Below the pieces are notes generated by a model. It was given only the letters and a program-made list of their open reading frames with translations, did no database searches and was not told the DNA's origin. The position numbers were made by a program, and so were the translations under genes. From Vulcanimicrobiota bacterium (GTDB taxonomy: Bacteria > Vulcanimicrobiota > Xenobia > Xenobiales > JADMJV01): 64,000 nt of DNA. The DNA lies in the NCBI GenBank assembly GCA_019637395.1, contig JAHBVR010000010.1:248001-312000 (forward strand), given 5' to 3'. Shown here one piece after another: positions 44,241-52,893 of the stretch. The first letter of the stretch is position 1. Every line of letters starts with the position of its first letter.

Positions 44241-44986
44241 GGCTTGAGCGTGAGAATCACCGGTTCGCGCTCGGTAATCAGCAGCGAATGCTCGAAGTGG
44301 GTGGACAGCGAACCGTCCTTGGTGCGCAAGGTCCAGCCGTCCTCGTCGGTGACGATCTCCTCGGTGCTCAGCGAGAGAATCGGCTCAATGGTGATCACCA
44401 TGCCAGCCTTCAGGCGGTCGGTGTAGCGGCGATCATAAAAATTGGGAACCACCGGGGCTTCATGGATGCTCTTGCCCACCCCGTGGCCGCACAGTTGGCG
44501 CAAGACCTTAAAGCCGGACTTTTTGACCACGGTCTCGATCGCCAATCCGATTTCCCAAATAGCCCGCCCCTGGCGAGCCAGGCTCAAGGCCTTGATCAGA
44601 GCCGTTTCGGAGCAGCGCGCCAGAGCGCTGGCCCGGGGGTCCACCGGAGCGACCAGCACGGTCCGGCAGGCGTCGGTTATCCAGCCTTCGGACTCGACGG
44701 TTACATCTACTTTGACAACGTCCCCCGGTCGAATCACGCGCGGTCCGGGGATGCCATGCACCGCTTCGTCATTGAGACTCAGGCAAATGTTCCCGGGAAA
44801 GTTGTAAACCTTGCGCGGGGCCGAAAAGGCACCCGCCTCCGCCATCATCTGGCCGGCCATATCGTCGATCGCCTGGGTAGTCACGCCTACTTTCACTTCG
44901 GCGCACAGTTTATCCAGCATACCGGCCACAATCAGCCCACAGCGCCGTAGTTTTTCCACCTCAGTGCGTCGCGTCACAAGGTTCAT
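44237..44986 (-). CDS. map: Type I methionine aminopeptidase
   Basis: A 249-residue cytoplasmic metallopeptidase that removes initiator methionine. All five metal ligands are visible: Asp in VVKVDVTVE, Asp in WITDACRTVLV, His in CGHGVGKSIHEAP, Glu in ITIEPILS and Glu in HFEHSLLIT; the substrate His lies in EAVHGIPG. I start at the ATG at 44986 (MNLVTRRTEVEKLRRCG), the usual family start; the frame is open upstream to 45175 but that part has no family resemblance. It is translationally coupled to the downstream GT2 gene. Outside a ribosomal operon it may be an extra map copy. Confidence 0.93.
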   Translation of the reverse strand: MNLVTRRTEVEKLRRCGLIVAGMLDKLCAEVKVGVTTQAIDDMAGQMMAEAGAFSAPRKVYNFPGNICLSLNDEAVHGIPGPRVIRPGDVVKVDVTVESEGWITDACRTVLVAPVDPRASALARCSETALIKALSLARQGRAIWEIGLAIETVVKKSGFKVLRQLCGHGVGKSIHEAPVVPNFYDRRYTDRLKAGMVITIEPILSLSTEEIVTDEDGWTLRTKDGSLSTHFEHSLLITEREPVILTLKP

Positions 44987-45477
44987 AGGCTCTTGGCGTT
45001 CCAACAATCCCCCAACACTCCTCCGGACGACCAGGCGCAGGCAAAACCCACCCTCCAGCCGCCTGCCGCGAATCTCGGTTGAGACCGGACCACCAGAATG
45101 CTTTCGTTCGCTGGTCGATAGGTGCCCGAGGAGAGCCTTGTCGATCTCGCTTAGATGGCAGGCAGCTGCGGGCATTCCTACAACATCAACGTATGGATCA
45201 CGATCACGACCGTGGCGGCCTGCGGCCCGCTTCGGTTTCCGTCTGGTTGATAGTTCGGTCCGATTCCGGCGCCAGCGCCAGTTTGATGGTCATCTTAGCA
45301 GGGTGGGCCAAACTGCTCTAAAGCGCCCAATACCCACTTAATGATAACGACGGCGTCGTGTTCTCTCACTTAAAGCCATTCCTGAGGTAGTGGCCCGAAT
45401 TCGTCTCCCATCACCCTCAAACGGCGTCAAATCGATGTCTTTTTGCGCCGGCCGGTCCTCTGCCCGGCCACCGTTGC
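44987..45477. other. Gene-free stretch between map and the transposase remnant
   Basis: About 490 bases with no convincing reading frame of normal codon use. A 29-codon minus-strand frame near 45290 (MTIKLALAPESDRTINQ...) is not enough to call. The part nearest the transposase should include one end of the insertion sequence, but I could not find matching terminal inverted repeats by eye. Confidence 0.5.
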
Positions 45478-46554
45478 CTATGCAGCCGCCAACCTTGTCA
45501 TGCGCAACAGGTTGTATGCTGCGCTGGTAATGAGAGTTGCCCAACTGGTTCTGACGCGACCGACAAAGCGAGACTTCCGGATCCAACCGATCACTTTCCC
45601 CCACCCGAAGACTTCCTCGACAAGCTTGCGGCGTATCTGGCTCATCTGGTAGCCCTTATGGCGAGTAGTTCGTCGGTCCAGCCCCGGTGTGCATCGACCA
45701 GCGATCTGGGCGATGTGCGGTCCGATATCGAGGGAGCGGAGAAATTTTACGAATCCGCCCGTGTGATATCCCTTGTCGGCGCCGAGAGACTCCATGTTTC
45801 CGCCTGCAGCCAGCCAAGAGCTGATCAGTTCCTCGGCAGCCGAAGGCTCGGTCTGAGTGGCCGCGGTCACCAGCATTCCTACAACCAAGCCATTACGGTT
45901 CTCCATCAGACAGTGGGCGCCGTAGCTGAGCTTGGCTTCTTTGCCAGGACCTTTTCACATTAGTTTCGCTTCCGGGTCTGTGGTCGACTGGTGAGTATCG
46001 TTCGTCCGCTTTTGACCACGATAGTTAACGTCGCCTTTGTCGTCGGGTTTGTCGCCCGAGTTGTCTTTGGGCCGGAAGCTCTTGTGGCTCGCCCACGCTT
46101 CGATCAGGGTGCCATCAACCGTGAAGTGGTCGTCCGATAGCAGACCGCGCTTCTTGGCCATTTCCACGACCTTTGCGAAGAAGCTAAGGGCAATGGAATC
46201 ATCCTTGACGCGGCGTCGGAGTTCGCTGAAACACGTGTGGTCAAAGCTGGATTCGTCCATCGACATGTCCAGGAACCAGCGAAAGAGGATGTTGTAGTCC
46301 AACTGCTCACAGAACTGACGGTCCGAGCGGATAGTGTAGAGCGCAATGAGGAGCATCGCCTTCATAATCGTCTCGGGCGGTATTGACGGACGCCCCGTTG
46401 AGGAATAGAGCGCTTCGAACTCCGGCGACATTTCGAACAGGATCTTCTCAACATCCGCCTTGATGCGCCTCAACGGATGGTTCTTCGGAACGCGCTCCTC
46501 AGGGACTACCCTGTAAGAAAACATCTTGGACTGACGGTCGACTTGGCCCCGCAC
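45478..46554 (-). mobile_element. IS5-like insertion sequence (transposase region only)
   Basis: The extent given is the transposase frame. Neither terminal inverted repeats nor a target-site duplication could be recognised, so the true ends are unknown; they should lie within a few hundred bases either side. The surrounding DNA is gene-poor, as expected for an insertion-tolerant site. Confidence 0.75.
45478..46554 (-). pseudogene. IS5-family DDE transposase interrupted by an in-frame TGA
   Basis: The frame encodes a transposase of about 358 residues: MRGQVDRQSKMFSYRVVPEE, a DUF772-type N-terminal domain (GRPSIPPETIMKAMLLI; NILFRWFLDMSMDESS), first catalytic Asp in FTVDGTLIEAWAS, second in LGADKGYHTGG and Glu in RKLVEEVFGWGK. 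A single TGA at 45957-45955 stops translation after DPEAKLM; the next codon continues in the same frame as KGPGKEAKLSYGAHC, exactly where intact relatives read ...RKGPGKEAKL. A CGA (Arg) to TGA change would explain it. The catalytic residues lie on both sides, so the element is probably inactive unless TGA is read through. Confidence 0.85.
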
Positions 46555-47728
46555 GAGTCACCCCCAAAGCTTATTGATAATTTAGGGTTCGTACGGTGTT
46601 GGGCAACACCCTGCTAGCGCTCGCTGCAGGTCCTGCCGAAATTGCTTCATGATCATAGGAATTGTCTTCGAATAGGTTTGCAGAGTCAGCCCGGCCACCA
46701 GACCGGAAGCACTGGACTCTATCGCCACCTAACCAAATCCGCTCCTAGCACCCTGGCACTTCCTTCCCATATTTTAGACATGAGCAAAGCCAGGCTTTGC
46801 TCATGGACGTGGAACTCAGGCTACTTGGCGGGGCTTATAGAGTTCTGCTACCGAACAATTTAGGCCGTTGCCATTTCTTTACGATGGAGGCATACGGCTT
46901 TACCCGCAGGCTCCGCTCGCTTTCAGCCAACTCCGCTTGAGTCAGACTTGCGTCGAGTCGAGACCAGCTATTCTCGCTACTTCTTTCTCATAATAGTGCC
47001 TTTCGGCCCGACTGTCTAACCCCTACTTTATCCCTACTTTATCCCTAGTTATCAGGAATTTCAGATATTTCCGAATTCCTCACCAGCCATGGGGAAAGTA
47101 ACCCCGCCCCTTGCGCGAAGCCTCACCAACCTTTAGAGTAGTGACTGACCTGAGGGGCTGGAAGCTTAGGGTCCCGTAAAACACTGAACCTCCTGTCCCC
47201 TGCGGGTCATCTTTTTTCAAGACTGCTTATTCTTCCGATGGGCTTTCCTCCTGATACAACTGAATATACCCAGAGTTCGTATCCTTCGGCCACTCTCGGG
47301 CACCCCAACCCATAGACACACTTCCATCCTCTGCGTAGTTCCTCTCAACAAGCAATTCATACGTATACTATAGCAGATCTATATAGATGTATACAAGAGT
47401 CCGCGGAAGGCCAAAACTTGAATCGTATTCGGCGCGCGGAGCCCGTCCCCATCAGGTTCAAGTAGACCGCGACAGATTTGGTCGCGCAGATAAGATACGT
47501 TAGTTCACGGTGGCGACCGAGAGACTATTTTTTTCCTTCAGATTTTACAAAGACAGGACTGCTTGAGTTACGTAACCATCGACCTGGAAGGGAACTAACT
47601 CCTCAAGAAAAATCCCGATTTAGTCCTGGAGTTTTCGGGTCACCGATTTGCAGATCCGCGCCTGTCCGGCCCCAGTGCGAGCGGCCCGGCCAGGAGGAGC
47701 GCGAGCAGCCAGTATTTTTTTGGCCTGG
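46555..47728. other. Gene-free, lower-GC region of about 1.2 kb
   Basis: No reading frame has believable codon use or family motifs. The region is visibly more AT-rich than its surroundings. It contains a near-perfect 27-bp palindrome (46779-46805), three tandem copies of an 11-base unit ccctactttat at 47021-47053 (the last diverged), and a hairpin CGCGAC/GTCGCG at 47468-47486. It lies between the transposase remnant and the ArsR-type regulator and looks like insertion debris. Confidence 0.5.
46779..46805. repeat. Near-perfect 27-bp palindrome
   Basis: CATGAGCAAAGC (46779-46790) and GCTTTGCTCATG (46794-46805) are exact reverse complements with a 3-base loop (cag). No T tract follows on either strand, so it does not look like an ordinary intrinsic terminator. 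It may be an extragenic palindrome or a recombination site remnant. Confidence 0.65.
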
Positions 47729-48481
47729 CTATCTCCCTTGGTAGTGGAGCGAACCGGGGGTGGTGAGATGCTCGCCGGTCTCGAGCAAGGTTTTCAGGCC
47801 GGATAAGATCATGGGCCAACCGCCGTAAATCTGGTTGTTCCCACCTTCGCGCAATTGCGAGTGGGTGACGCGCAGCAGACAGGAATCTTGGATGGGCTCG
47901 ATCTCCCAGGTGACTTGCGAAGTGCCTTCGGCTTTCACGTCCTCGCTCCATTGGGCGTTGAAGCTCTGCACCAGCTTTCTGGGCGGGTCGACCTCCAGGT
48001 TCTGGCCGCTCATAACCAGGCCGCCCGGGCTGTTGCCCTGATAGCTGGAGCCGGTTTTCCAGTCGGATTGGACATTCAGGCCGAAGGTATATTGGGCGCG
48101 CATTTCCGGGTCGGTGATGGCCTGCCAGAGTCGTTCTGGCGTGGTTTTGATGTAGATTTCGAAGATCTTTTCCATGGTTGCCTCCAGTACTTGTTTGAGA
48201 TGACTGAGCGTGGCCGCCCAGGGTTCCGCAAATTTGCTGACCCAGCGGTCATGGACGAGCCGGATGGGCACCTCGTTGAGGAAGTGAAGCTTTTCGCGGC
48301 CGCGTTTTTGGGTGATGACAAGCCCGGCTTTTTCGAGGATGCGCAGGTGCTTCATGACGCCGAAGCGGGTCATGGGCAGACGCGTCTCCAATGCGCTCAG
48401 AGTCTGCCCGTCTTTTCGATAGAGTTCATCGAGCAGGCTGCGGCGCGTGGGATCGGCCAGGGCTTGAAAGACTTCGTCCAT
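47729..48481 (-). CDS. ArsR-type HTH regulator fused to SRPBCC (AHSA1) domain
   Basis: A 250-residue fusion. Residues 1-90 are a winged helix of the ArsR class (FQALADPTRRSLLDELYRKDG, MTRFGVMKHLRILEKAGLV recognition helix, KRGREKLHFL wing). Residues about 105-240 are an AHSA1/SRPBCC ligand-binding domain (IFEIYIKTTPERLWQAITDPE; EVDPPRKLVQSFN; TWEIEP; GGWPMILSGLKTLLE). Such fusions are usually autoregulated repressors responding to a hydrophobic ligand. A palindromic operator lies directly upstream, and TATGGT at 48494-48489 with seven bases to the ATG suggests a leaderless transcript whose promoter the operator would cover. Confidence 0.9.
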   Translation of the reverse strand: MDEVFQALADPTRRSLLDELYRKDGQTLSALETRLPMTRFGVMKHLRILEKAGLVITQKRGREKLHFLNEVPIRLVHDRWVSKFAEPWAATLSHLKQVLEATMEKIFEIYIKTTPERLWQAITDPEMRAQYTFGLNVQSDWKTGSSYQGNSPGGLVMSGQNLEVDPPRKLVQSFNAQWSEDVKAEGTSQVTWEIEPIQDSCLLRVTHSQLREGGNNQIYGGWPMILSGLKTLLETGEHLTTPGSLHYQGR

Positions 48482-48491
48482 GGTTTAGACC

Positions 48492-48515
48492 ATACGTGAC
48501 TATTTAGTCACATAT
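48492..48515. promoter_or_regulatory. Operator upstream of the ArsR-SRPBCC gene
   Basis: A perfect inverted repeat GTGACTA-TT-TAGTCAC occupies 48496-48511; with one mismatch the arms extend to 11 bases (48492-48502 and 48505-48515). It starts about 10 bases upstream of the regulator's ATG and abuts the putative -10, as expected for ArsR-type autorepression. TAGTCAC-like half-sites are common before regulators of this type. Confidence 0.65.
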
Positions 48516-48713
48516 CAAGCACGCCTGTAAATTCCGCAGGTTTCTTAGGATTCTGGTCTTTATGCGGGTAGCCCGCGATTCGCTCTCTACCGGATTGGCG
48601 TGGGCGACAGTCGATAGAAACACGCCCCTGGTGGCGGCCCAGAGCATGTTATGGCCAGTCAGACGCAGCGTGGACAGGAGGAAGATTGGCCCATCCTCAA
48701 CAAAGGTTGTTGC

Positions 48714-51155
48714 ATGCCGGAAAGGGAGTGGTCCACCAAACAACTGGCGGAACTGGTCGGTCTGTCGCGCGCAACCATTCTCAAAGACGTGGCCAAGGGG
48801 CATCTGCGAGCCCACCATGAGGGCCGCAGACTGCTGGTAAAGGAACGCGACTTCAGGGAGTGGCTGAACTGGCGTTCCAGTCAGTTGCCTCAGGCGAATT
48901 TGCGCGGAGAGCGGCTGACCCTGCTCGAGGGGGCCGAGCGTTGCGGATTAGGGCATCATGTCCTGCTGGGGGCGATCGAGCGGGGGCTGTTACCGGCCAG
49001 CAAAAGGCTCGACGGTGGGCCGGCCCGTTGGGTGATTGGAGCGGACGATCTGGCCGATTTTGTGCGCAGCCGGAATCAGGATGTGCATTGGACCGCCAGG
49101 CGCATCGCCCAGGTCACCGGATTGTCTGAAACGAGTGTGAATCGCGCCCTGGCCGACGGTCAGTTAAGCTTTGAGTTACGGACGCACCCCCGGCATGGCC
49201 CGCAACGGGTGGTTTCAGAGGAGCGATTGGTGGCCTGGCTGGAGCAGTCGGCACCGCCCTACTGCAAGCAGGCGGCTCACCTCCCCCACCTGCTCTGGCC
49301 GGAGGAAGCCGCCCAACGGTTCGGGCCGGAGTTGGCGGAAGTGAAGGAGCACCTGGAGACCGGGCTGTTGGCCGGAGTGGCTGGCCGGGTGACCCGCTAC
49401 GGATTGGACGAATGGCTGCGCGCCCAGGGGCTCTCTCCTTCCTGGCAGTTGGACGAGGACAGCCAATGGATCAGCGTCGGCCGGGCCGCCGAATTGACCG
49501 GCACTCCCATCGTCACTCTTCAGGCCTGGGTGGCCCGAGGCTTGATCCCGCGGCAGCGCCGGGGGCGGCGCTGGCTGCTGGAACGAAAAAGCTTATTGGA
49601 CCAATACGACCGCTACCACCGCAGGGGTTACGAGCATTATTTAACGCCGGGACAGGCGGCCCGCCGCCATGGTGTGCCGGTGACGCGGTTGCTCGAGGCT
49701 ATGAAAGAGGGACACCTGCCTTTTCACCTGCTGGGCCAGAAAAATGGCTACTGGGGCCGCTATCTGGAGCCGGGCGAGCTGCAAGAGTGGTTGGCCCGGC
49801 CCTTTCAGCGCAAGAGCAGCAAGCGCCGGCCGGCCGAATCGTTGCCCCTGGATTGCCCGGCCTTTCTGACCCAGACCCAGGCCGGGCGGGCCACCAACCT
49901 GGGCGCTAAAGCCGTGGCGCGGGCGCTGGCTCAGGGAAAGCTGGAGGCGATCGCCGGTCCCGATGGTTCGCCACGGGTAAAACGCGAATCCCTGGCAGCC
50001 TGGTTGGCTCAGGTAAGGGTGGAGGCGGGCGAAAGCGAGGAGCCGGACCAGCTATCTCTGCGCCGGGCTGCTCAGGAGTGCGCCTACAGCGAGGAGGAGT
50101 TGCGCCGCTATGTAAACACCGGCCAGCTGCCGACCGAGCGAAACTCGCGGGGACGCCTGGTCCTGCGGCGGCGCGTCTGGCAAAAGTGGCTGAAGAGCCG
50201 CCGCCACGCCAGTCAGCTTGACCCGGAGCAGCGTTACTGGAGCCTCGAGGAGATCGCGGAAAAAACCGGGATGCTGCGCGACTCGGTGGGGGCGGCCATC
50301 CGTCGCAAACAGTTGAAGGCCCAGTTGGTGCAGGTACCGGATTCGGCGCGCCCGGCCTACCGGGTGGCCGATCGGCACCTCAAGTCCTGGCTCAAGAAAC
50401 GCGACCGAGGTCTGCCGGCGGTGCAGCCGCGGGGAGAAGTGCTGACTCTGGAGCGGGCGGTGGAGCACTCCGGAATGACGCGCGAACAGCTCTATTATGC
50501 CGTGCGCCATGGCGAGCTGCCGGCCGCCAAGGAGCACTACCGTGGCGCCAAGCGCTGGCTCTTCGGAACAATCGATCTGGACGACTGGGTGCGCCGGCGC
50601 TCCCAGCCCAAAGACTGGACCTGCCGCTCCCTGGCCGAGTTTGCGGGCGTTTCCTACGCCGCCGTGCTGGCCGCCGAAGACCGGGGTGAGCTGAAGTTAG
50701 ATGACTCGGGTGTGCTGGACTGGCTGATACACCGGTCTCCTCCCTATCGGCCGGAAGTGGCCCACCTGGAGAACTGTGTCAGCTTCAAGGCGGCGCTCAA
50801 ACTGAGCCGTGTGCTCAGACCCGTGCTGGTCAAGGCGCTCCAGTCCGGTGAACTGGGCGCCCTGGTGGAGCAGAATCAGGGCAGTCCACGCTACTACATA
50901 CCGCGGTTTCAACTGGATAGCTGGCTGGAGAGCCGTGGCCTGGCTCCGTCGTGGCAGCTCGCCGCCGAAACCGAGTGGCTGCGCGTGGCCGATGCCGCCA
51001 CCTTGACGGGCTATGCCCGGCCCACCATCCAGCTCTGGATTCGCCAGGGTAAAGTGGTGAGCCGCCGACGCGGCCGGCGCTGGCTGGTGGAGCGCCAGAG
51101 CCTGCTGGCTCAGGCAGAGGCCACCTCCCCCAGGACGGACAGGAATCAAGCCTAG
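48714..51155 (+). CDS. Tandem array of 13 excisionase/MerR-like DNA-binding modules
   Basis: An 813-residue protein built almost entirely of about thirteen 45-57-residue modules, each with a T-x-x-x-A-A-x-x-x-G-x-x-x-x-x-V helix-turn-helix, a (R/A)G-x-L-P turn, a short wing and a (D/E)-x-L-x-x-W-L end. Examples are WSTKQLAELVGLSRATI, HWTARRIAQVTGLSETSV, ISVGRAAELTGTPIVTL, LTPGQAARRHGVPVTRLL, WSLEEIAEKTGMLRDSV and LRVADAATLTGYARPTI. Approximate residues: 6-53, 67-121, 125-179, 190-239, 251-301, 309-364, 383-434, 445-496, 507-563, 575-630, 634-676, 685-742, 754-801. Start 48714 follows AAAGG at seven bases; an ATG at 48651 is in frame but has no ribosome site. Excisionase and MerR proteins normally carry one such module. 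No other domain is seen. It is divergent from the ArsR-type gene. Confidence 0.85.
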   Translation: MPEREWSTKQLAELVGLSRATILKDVAKGHLRAHHEGRRLLVKERDFREWLNWRSSQLPQANLRGERLTLLEGAERCGLGHHVLLGAIERGLLPASKRLDGGPARWVIGADDLADFVRSRNQDVHWTARRIAQVTGLSETSVNRALADGQLSFELRTHPRHGPQRVVSEERLVAWLEQSAPPYCKQAAHLPHLLWPEEAAQRFGPELAEVKEHLETGLLAGVAGRVTRYGLDEWLRAQGLSPSWQLDEDSQWISVGRAAELTGTPIVTLQAWVARGLIPRQRRGRRWLLERKSLLDQYDRYHRRGYEHYLTPGQAARRHGVPVTRLLEAMKEGHLPFHLLGQKNGYWGRYLEPGELQEWLARPFQRKSSKRRPAESLPLDCPAFLTQTQAGRATNLGAKAVARALAQGKLEAIAGPDGSPRVKRESLAAWLAQVRVEAGESEEPDQLSLRRAAQECAYSEEELRRYVNTGQLPTERNSRGRLVLRRRVWQKWLKSRRHASQLDPEQRYWSLEEIAEKTGMLRDSVGAAIRRKQLKAQLVQVPDSARPAYRVADRHLKSWLKKRDRGLPAVQPRGEVLTLERAVEHSGMTREQLYYAVRHGELPAAKEHYRGAKRWLFGTIDLDDWVRRRSQPKDWTCRSLAEFAGVSYAAVLAAEDRGELKLDDSGVLDWLIHRSPPYRPEVAHLENCVSFKAALKLSRVLRPVLVKALQSGELGALVEQNQGSPRYYIPRFQLDSWLESRGLAPSWQLAAETEWLRVADAATLTGYARPTIQLWIRQGKVVSRRRGRRWLVERQSLLAQAEATSPRTDRNQA
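48912..51116 (+). repeat. Duplicated four-module block inside the DNA-binding array
   Basis: Modules 2-5 (48912-49616) and 10-13 (50436-51116) correspond one to one, including linkers: APPYCKQAAHL against SPPYRPEVAHL, GLSPSWQLDEDSQW against GLAPSWQLAAETEW, and RRGRRWLLERKSLL against RRGRRWLVERQSLL. The 235- and 227-residue blocks therefore arose by duplication of a four-module unit. Modules 6-9 between them may be a third, more diverged copy (13 = 1 + 3x4), which is inference. Confidence 0.75.
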
Positions 51156-51175
51156 ATTTAAAAATTCTGCAATTA

Positions 51176-51766
51176 ATGGTCGAGAGACTCGAGCGGCTCC
51201 TGAAATTTTTTACCCAGGCCGCCTGGCTTTATTACCTGGGGACCTGGGCGATTCTGAACCAACCCTGGCAATGGTGGGTGGCTCTTCCGCTTATTGTTGG
51301 GGGCCTATCGGTTATGGAAAGACCCGGCCGTTCCCGCTACCTTGGTGACCAAAACTGTTCTCCTATAAACGATGGTGTGTTCCATCCAGGGTCTTTCCAG
51401 CTTCTCCAATCGCAACAGGGTATATATTGAAATCGAATTGCTTAGCGTTCCTCTGGTCTGCACGAGCGACGGCAAGTTCGTGGAACCCGAAAGGACGCGC
51501 CAACTACGCCCTGGTGGACTACGGAGGAATCTACAAGAAACAAATATGACTTCTTCAGCTCGGCCTCTTTCAAAGTTTCTTTGGACCTCCGGCGGAAAGC
51601 CTGGTTGACCAGCCCGATTCGCGAATTCAACATACTCCCTCCTCAAGCTCAACTTCCACAGAAAACGTCCGTCTTATCGACGGTCGCTCGTTGGGAGAGA
51701 GTTCCATCCAATAGCGAACTCGAGCCTGTGCTGCTGGAGCGTCTGAAAAAAGAATTCAAGAAGTAG
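51176..51766 (+). pseudogene. Decayed gene for a two-helix membrane protein
   Basis: A coherent protein of about 195 residues can be followed through several frame changes: MVERLERLLKFFTQAAWLYY with a second hydrophobic stretch (WQWWVALPLIVG), then after a one-base shift near 51300 AYRLWKDPAVPATLVTKTVLL, an in-frame TAA at 51366-51368, VYIEIELLSVPLVCTSDG, a shift near 51490 to NYALVDYGGIYKK, and another near 51545 to YDFFSSASFKVSLDLRR, ending at TAG 51764-51766. Three frameshifts and one stop indicate an inactive gene rather than sequencing error. The family is not recognised. It begins 20 bases after the DNA-binding array. Confidence 0.6.
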
Positions 51767-51824
51767 ACTCCCAAAGGAGCGCTCCCAATCCAAGAAGAAG
51801 GCCTGGCCTTCCTGGGAGGGCAAA

Positions 51825-52892
51825 TTGTTCAAACATTTTTTAATAGCCGTGACATTTTTGATTCCGCTGGCCTGGGCCCAACAAGCCGACGAATTAGAGG
51901 ACCGTCTGAAACTGGAGATCGTCAACGTCCAGGTCGGGCCAGAACTGGTGAAGCCCCTGGTCAGTGGCGAATCAGCTCCTCTGCTCAAGGAAATGGGCGA
52001 TGTTCGCAAACAAATTGAAGAGGAGCGGGGCTTCGTTCTGCCAGGGGTTCGATTTCACGATAACCTCAGCTTGAAGCCCAAGGAATGGGTGATCTACCTT
52101 CGCGGCCAGGAGGTGGCGCGCGGTCAGGTAGAGCCGAAGTTGCTGCTGGCGGCGGCCCGGAATCCGGCTTCCCTGCGAGGCTTACCCGGCCTGCCTCGAG
52201 AAGAAAAAATCGCCGGACGAACCGCCAAATGGATTGCGCCGGCCGGACGGGCCAGAGCGGAAAAAGCCGGGTGCATCGTCTTGACCCCCGAACTCTATAT
52301 CGGTTGGTATCTGAAGAATGCTGTGATTTCGCATGCCTGGCAGGTTTTCGGCCGTCAGGAGATGCTGGTGCTGATGCCCGAGTTGTTGGCCAGCACCTTT
52401 AACACTGACCTGGCCGCCCAGGACCGCTGTTTGGAGGTTTGCGAGAATTTGCTTCGGGAGCGCCTGCCCCTGCGAGTCAAATCGGTAGCCGAGTTGGTGC
52501 TGGACAAGTCCCAGCCGCGTCAGGACGCCGATAGTCTGACCGAGGTGGCGCGCGGCAGTATCAAAACCTGGATTTGTGAAGAAGCAGCCCTGCCCGACAC
52601 CAAGACGATTCCAGCGGTTGTTTTAAGCCCGGCCTGGGAAGCGAAATTGCGGGCGGCGGTCCACTTCGGACCTGATGGACTGGTTATTCGCGACGCCTTC
52701 AATCTAGAACAAGAGCTGGAGAAGCCATTGAGCGCTGCGCTGGCCAAACAGCCGGACGCAGTTCTGTGCGTGCCCGACGATCTGCGGCTGGCGGTGCGCC
52801 GTTTGAGCGAGCGTCAATTCTCTGATTTCAGCGTGCTGGCTCAATCCGAAATCGCTGCCGGCTATTCCGCCAAGAAAGTCCAGGAAATTTAG
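51825..52892 (+). CDS. Exported protein resembling the cytoplasmic domain of FlhA/SctV (first copy)
   Basis: A 355-residue protein. MFKHFLIAVTFLIPLAWAQQ is a Sec signal peptide with cleavage after AWA. The mature part follows the C-terminal (cytoplasmic ring) domain of FlhA/InvA/SctV export-gate proteins: EERGFVLPGVRFHDNLSLKP at residues 67-86, VIYLRGQEVARGQVEP just after, AEKAGCIVLTPELYIGWYLK at about 144-163, FGRQEMLVLMPELL, then NLLRERLPLRVKSVAELVLD and a terminal VLAQSEIAAGYSAKKVQEI. The eight-helix membrane part and FHIPEP motif of true FlhA are absent. GGGAGGG sits five bases before the TTG start. It is followed one base after its stop by a second protein of the same design. An exported location for this fold is unexpected; role unknown. 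Confidence 0.85.
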   Translation: MFKHFLIAVTFLIPLAWAQQADELEDRLKLEIVNVQVGPELVKPLVSGESAPLLKEMGDVRKQIEEERGFVLPGVRFHDNLSLKPKEWVIYLRGQEVARGQVEPKLLLAAARNPASLRGLPGLPREEKIAGRTAKWIAPAGRARAEKAGCIVLTPELYIGWYLKNAVISHAWQVFGRQEMLVLMPELLASTFNTDLAAQDRCLEVCENLLRERLPLRVKSVAELVLDKSQPRQDADSLTEVARGSIKTWICEEAALPDTKTIPAVVLSPAWEAKLRAAVHFGPDGLVIRDAFNLEQELEKPLSAALAKQPDAVLCVPDDLRLAVRRLSERQFSDFSVLAQSEIAAGYSAKKVQEI

Positions 52893-52893
52893 C

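Noticed and set aside
45338-45604. 88-codon minus-strand frame
   Set aside because: Alternative frame overlapping the end of the transposase and extending into gene-free DNA; no motifs.
47021-47053. Three 11-base tandem units (ccctactttat) considered as a plasmid iteron or CRISPR-like repeat
   Set aside because: Only three short units, the last imperfect, with no spacer structure, Rep gene or cas genes nearby.
46555-47728. Possible attachment site or integrase scar
   Set aside because: No tRNA, integrase or direct-repeat pair could be identified, so only a generic debris label is justified.
47478-47744. 88-codon plus-strand frame in the gene-free region
   Set aside because: Arg/Pro/Phe-rich composition, no ribosome site, runs into the antisense of the ArsR-type gene.
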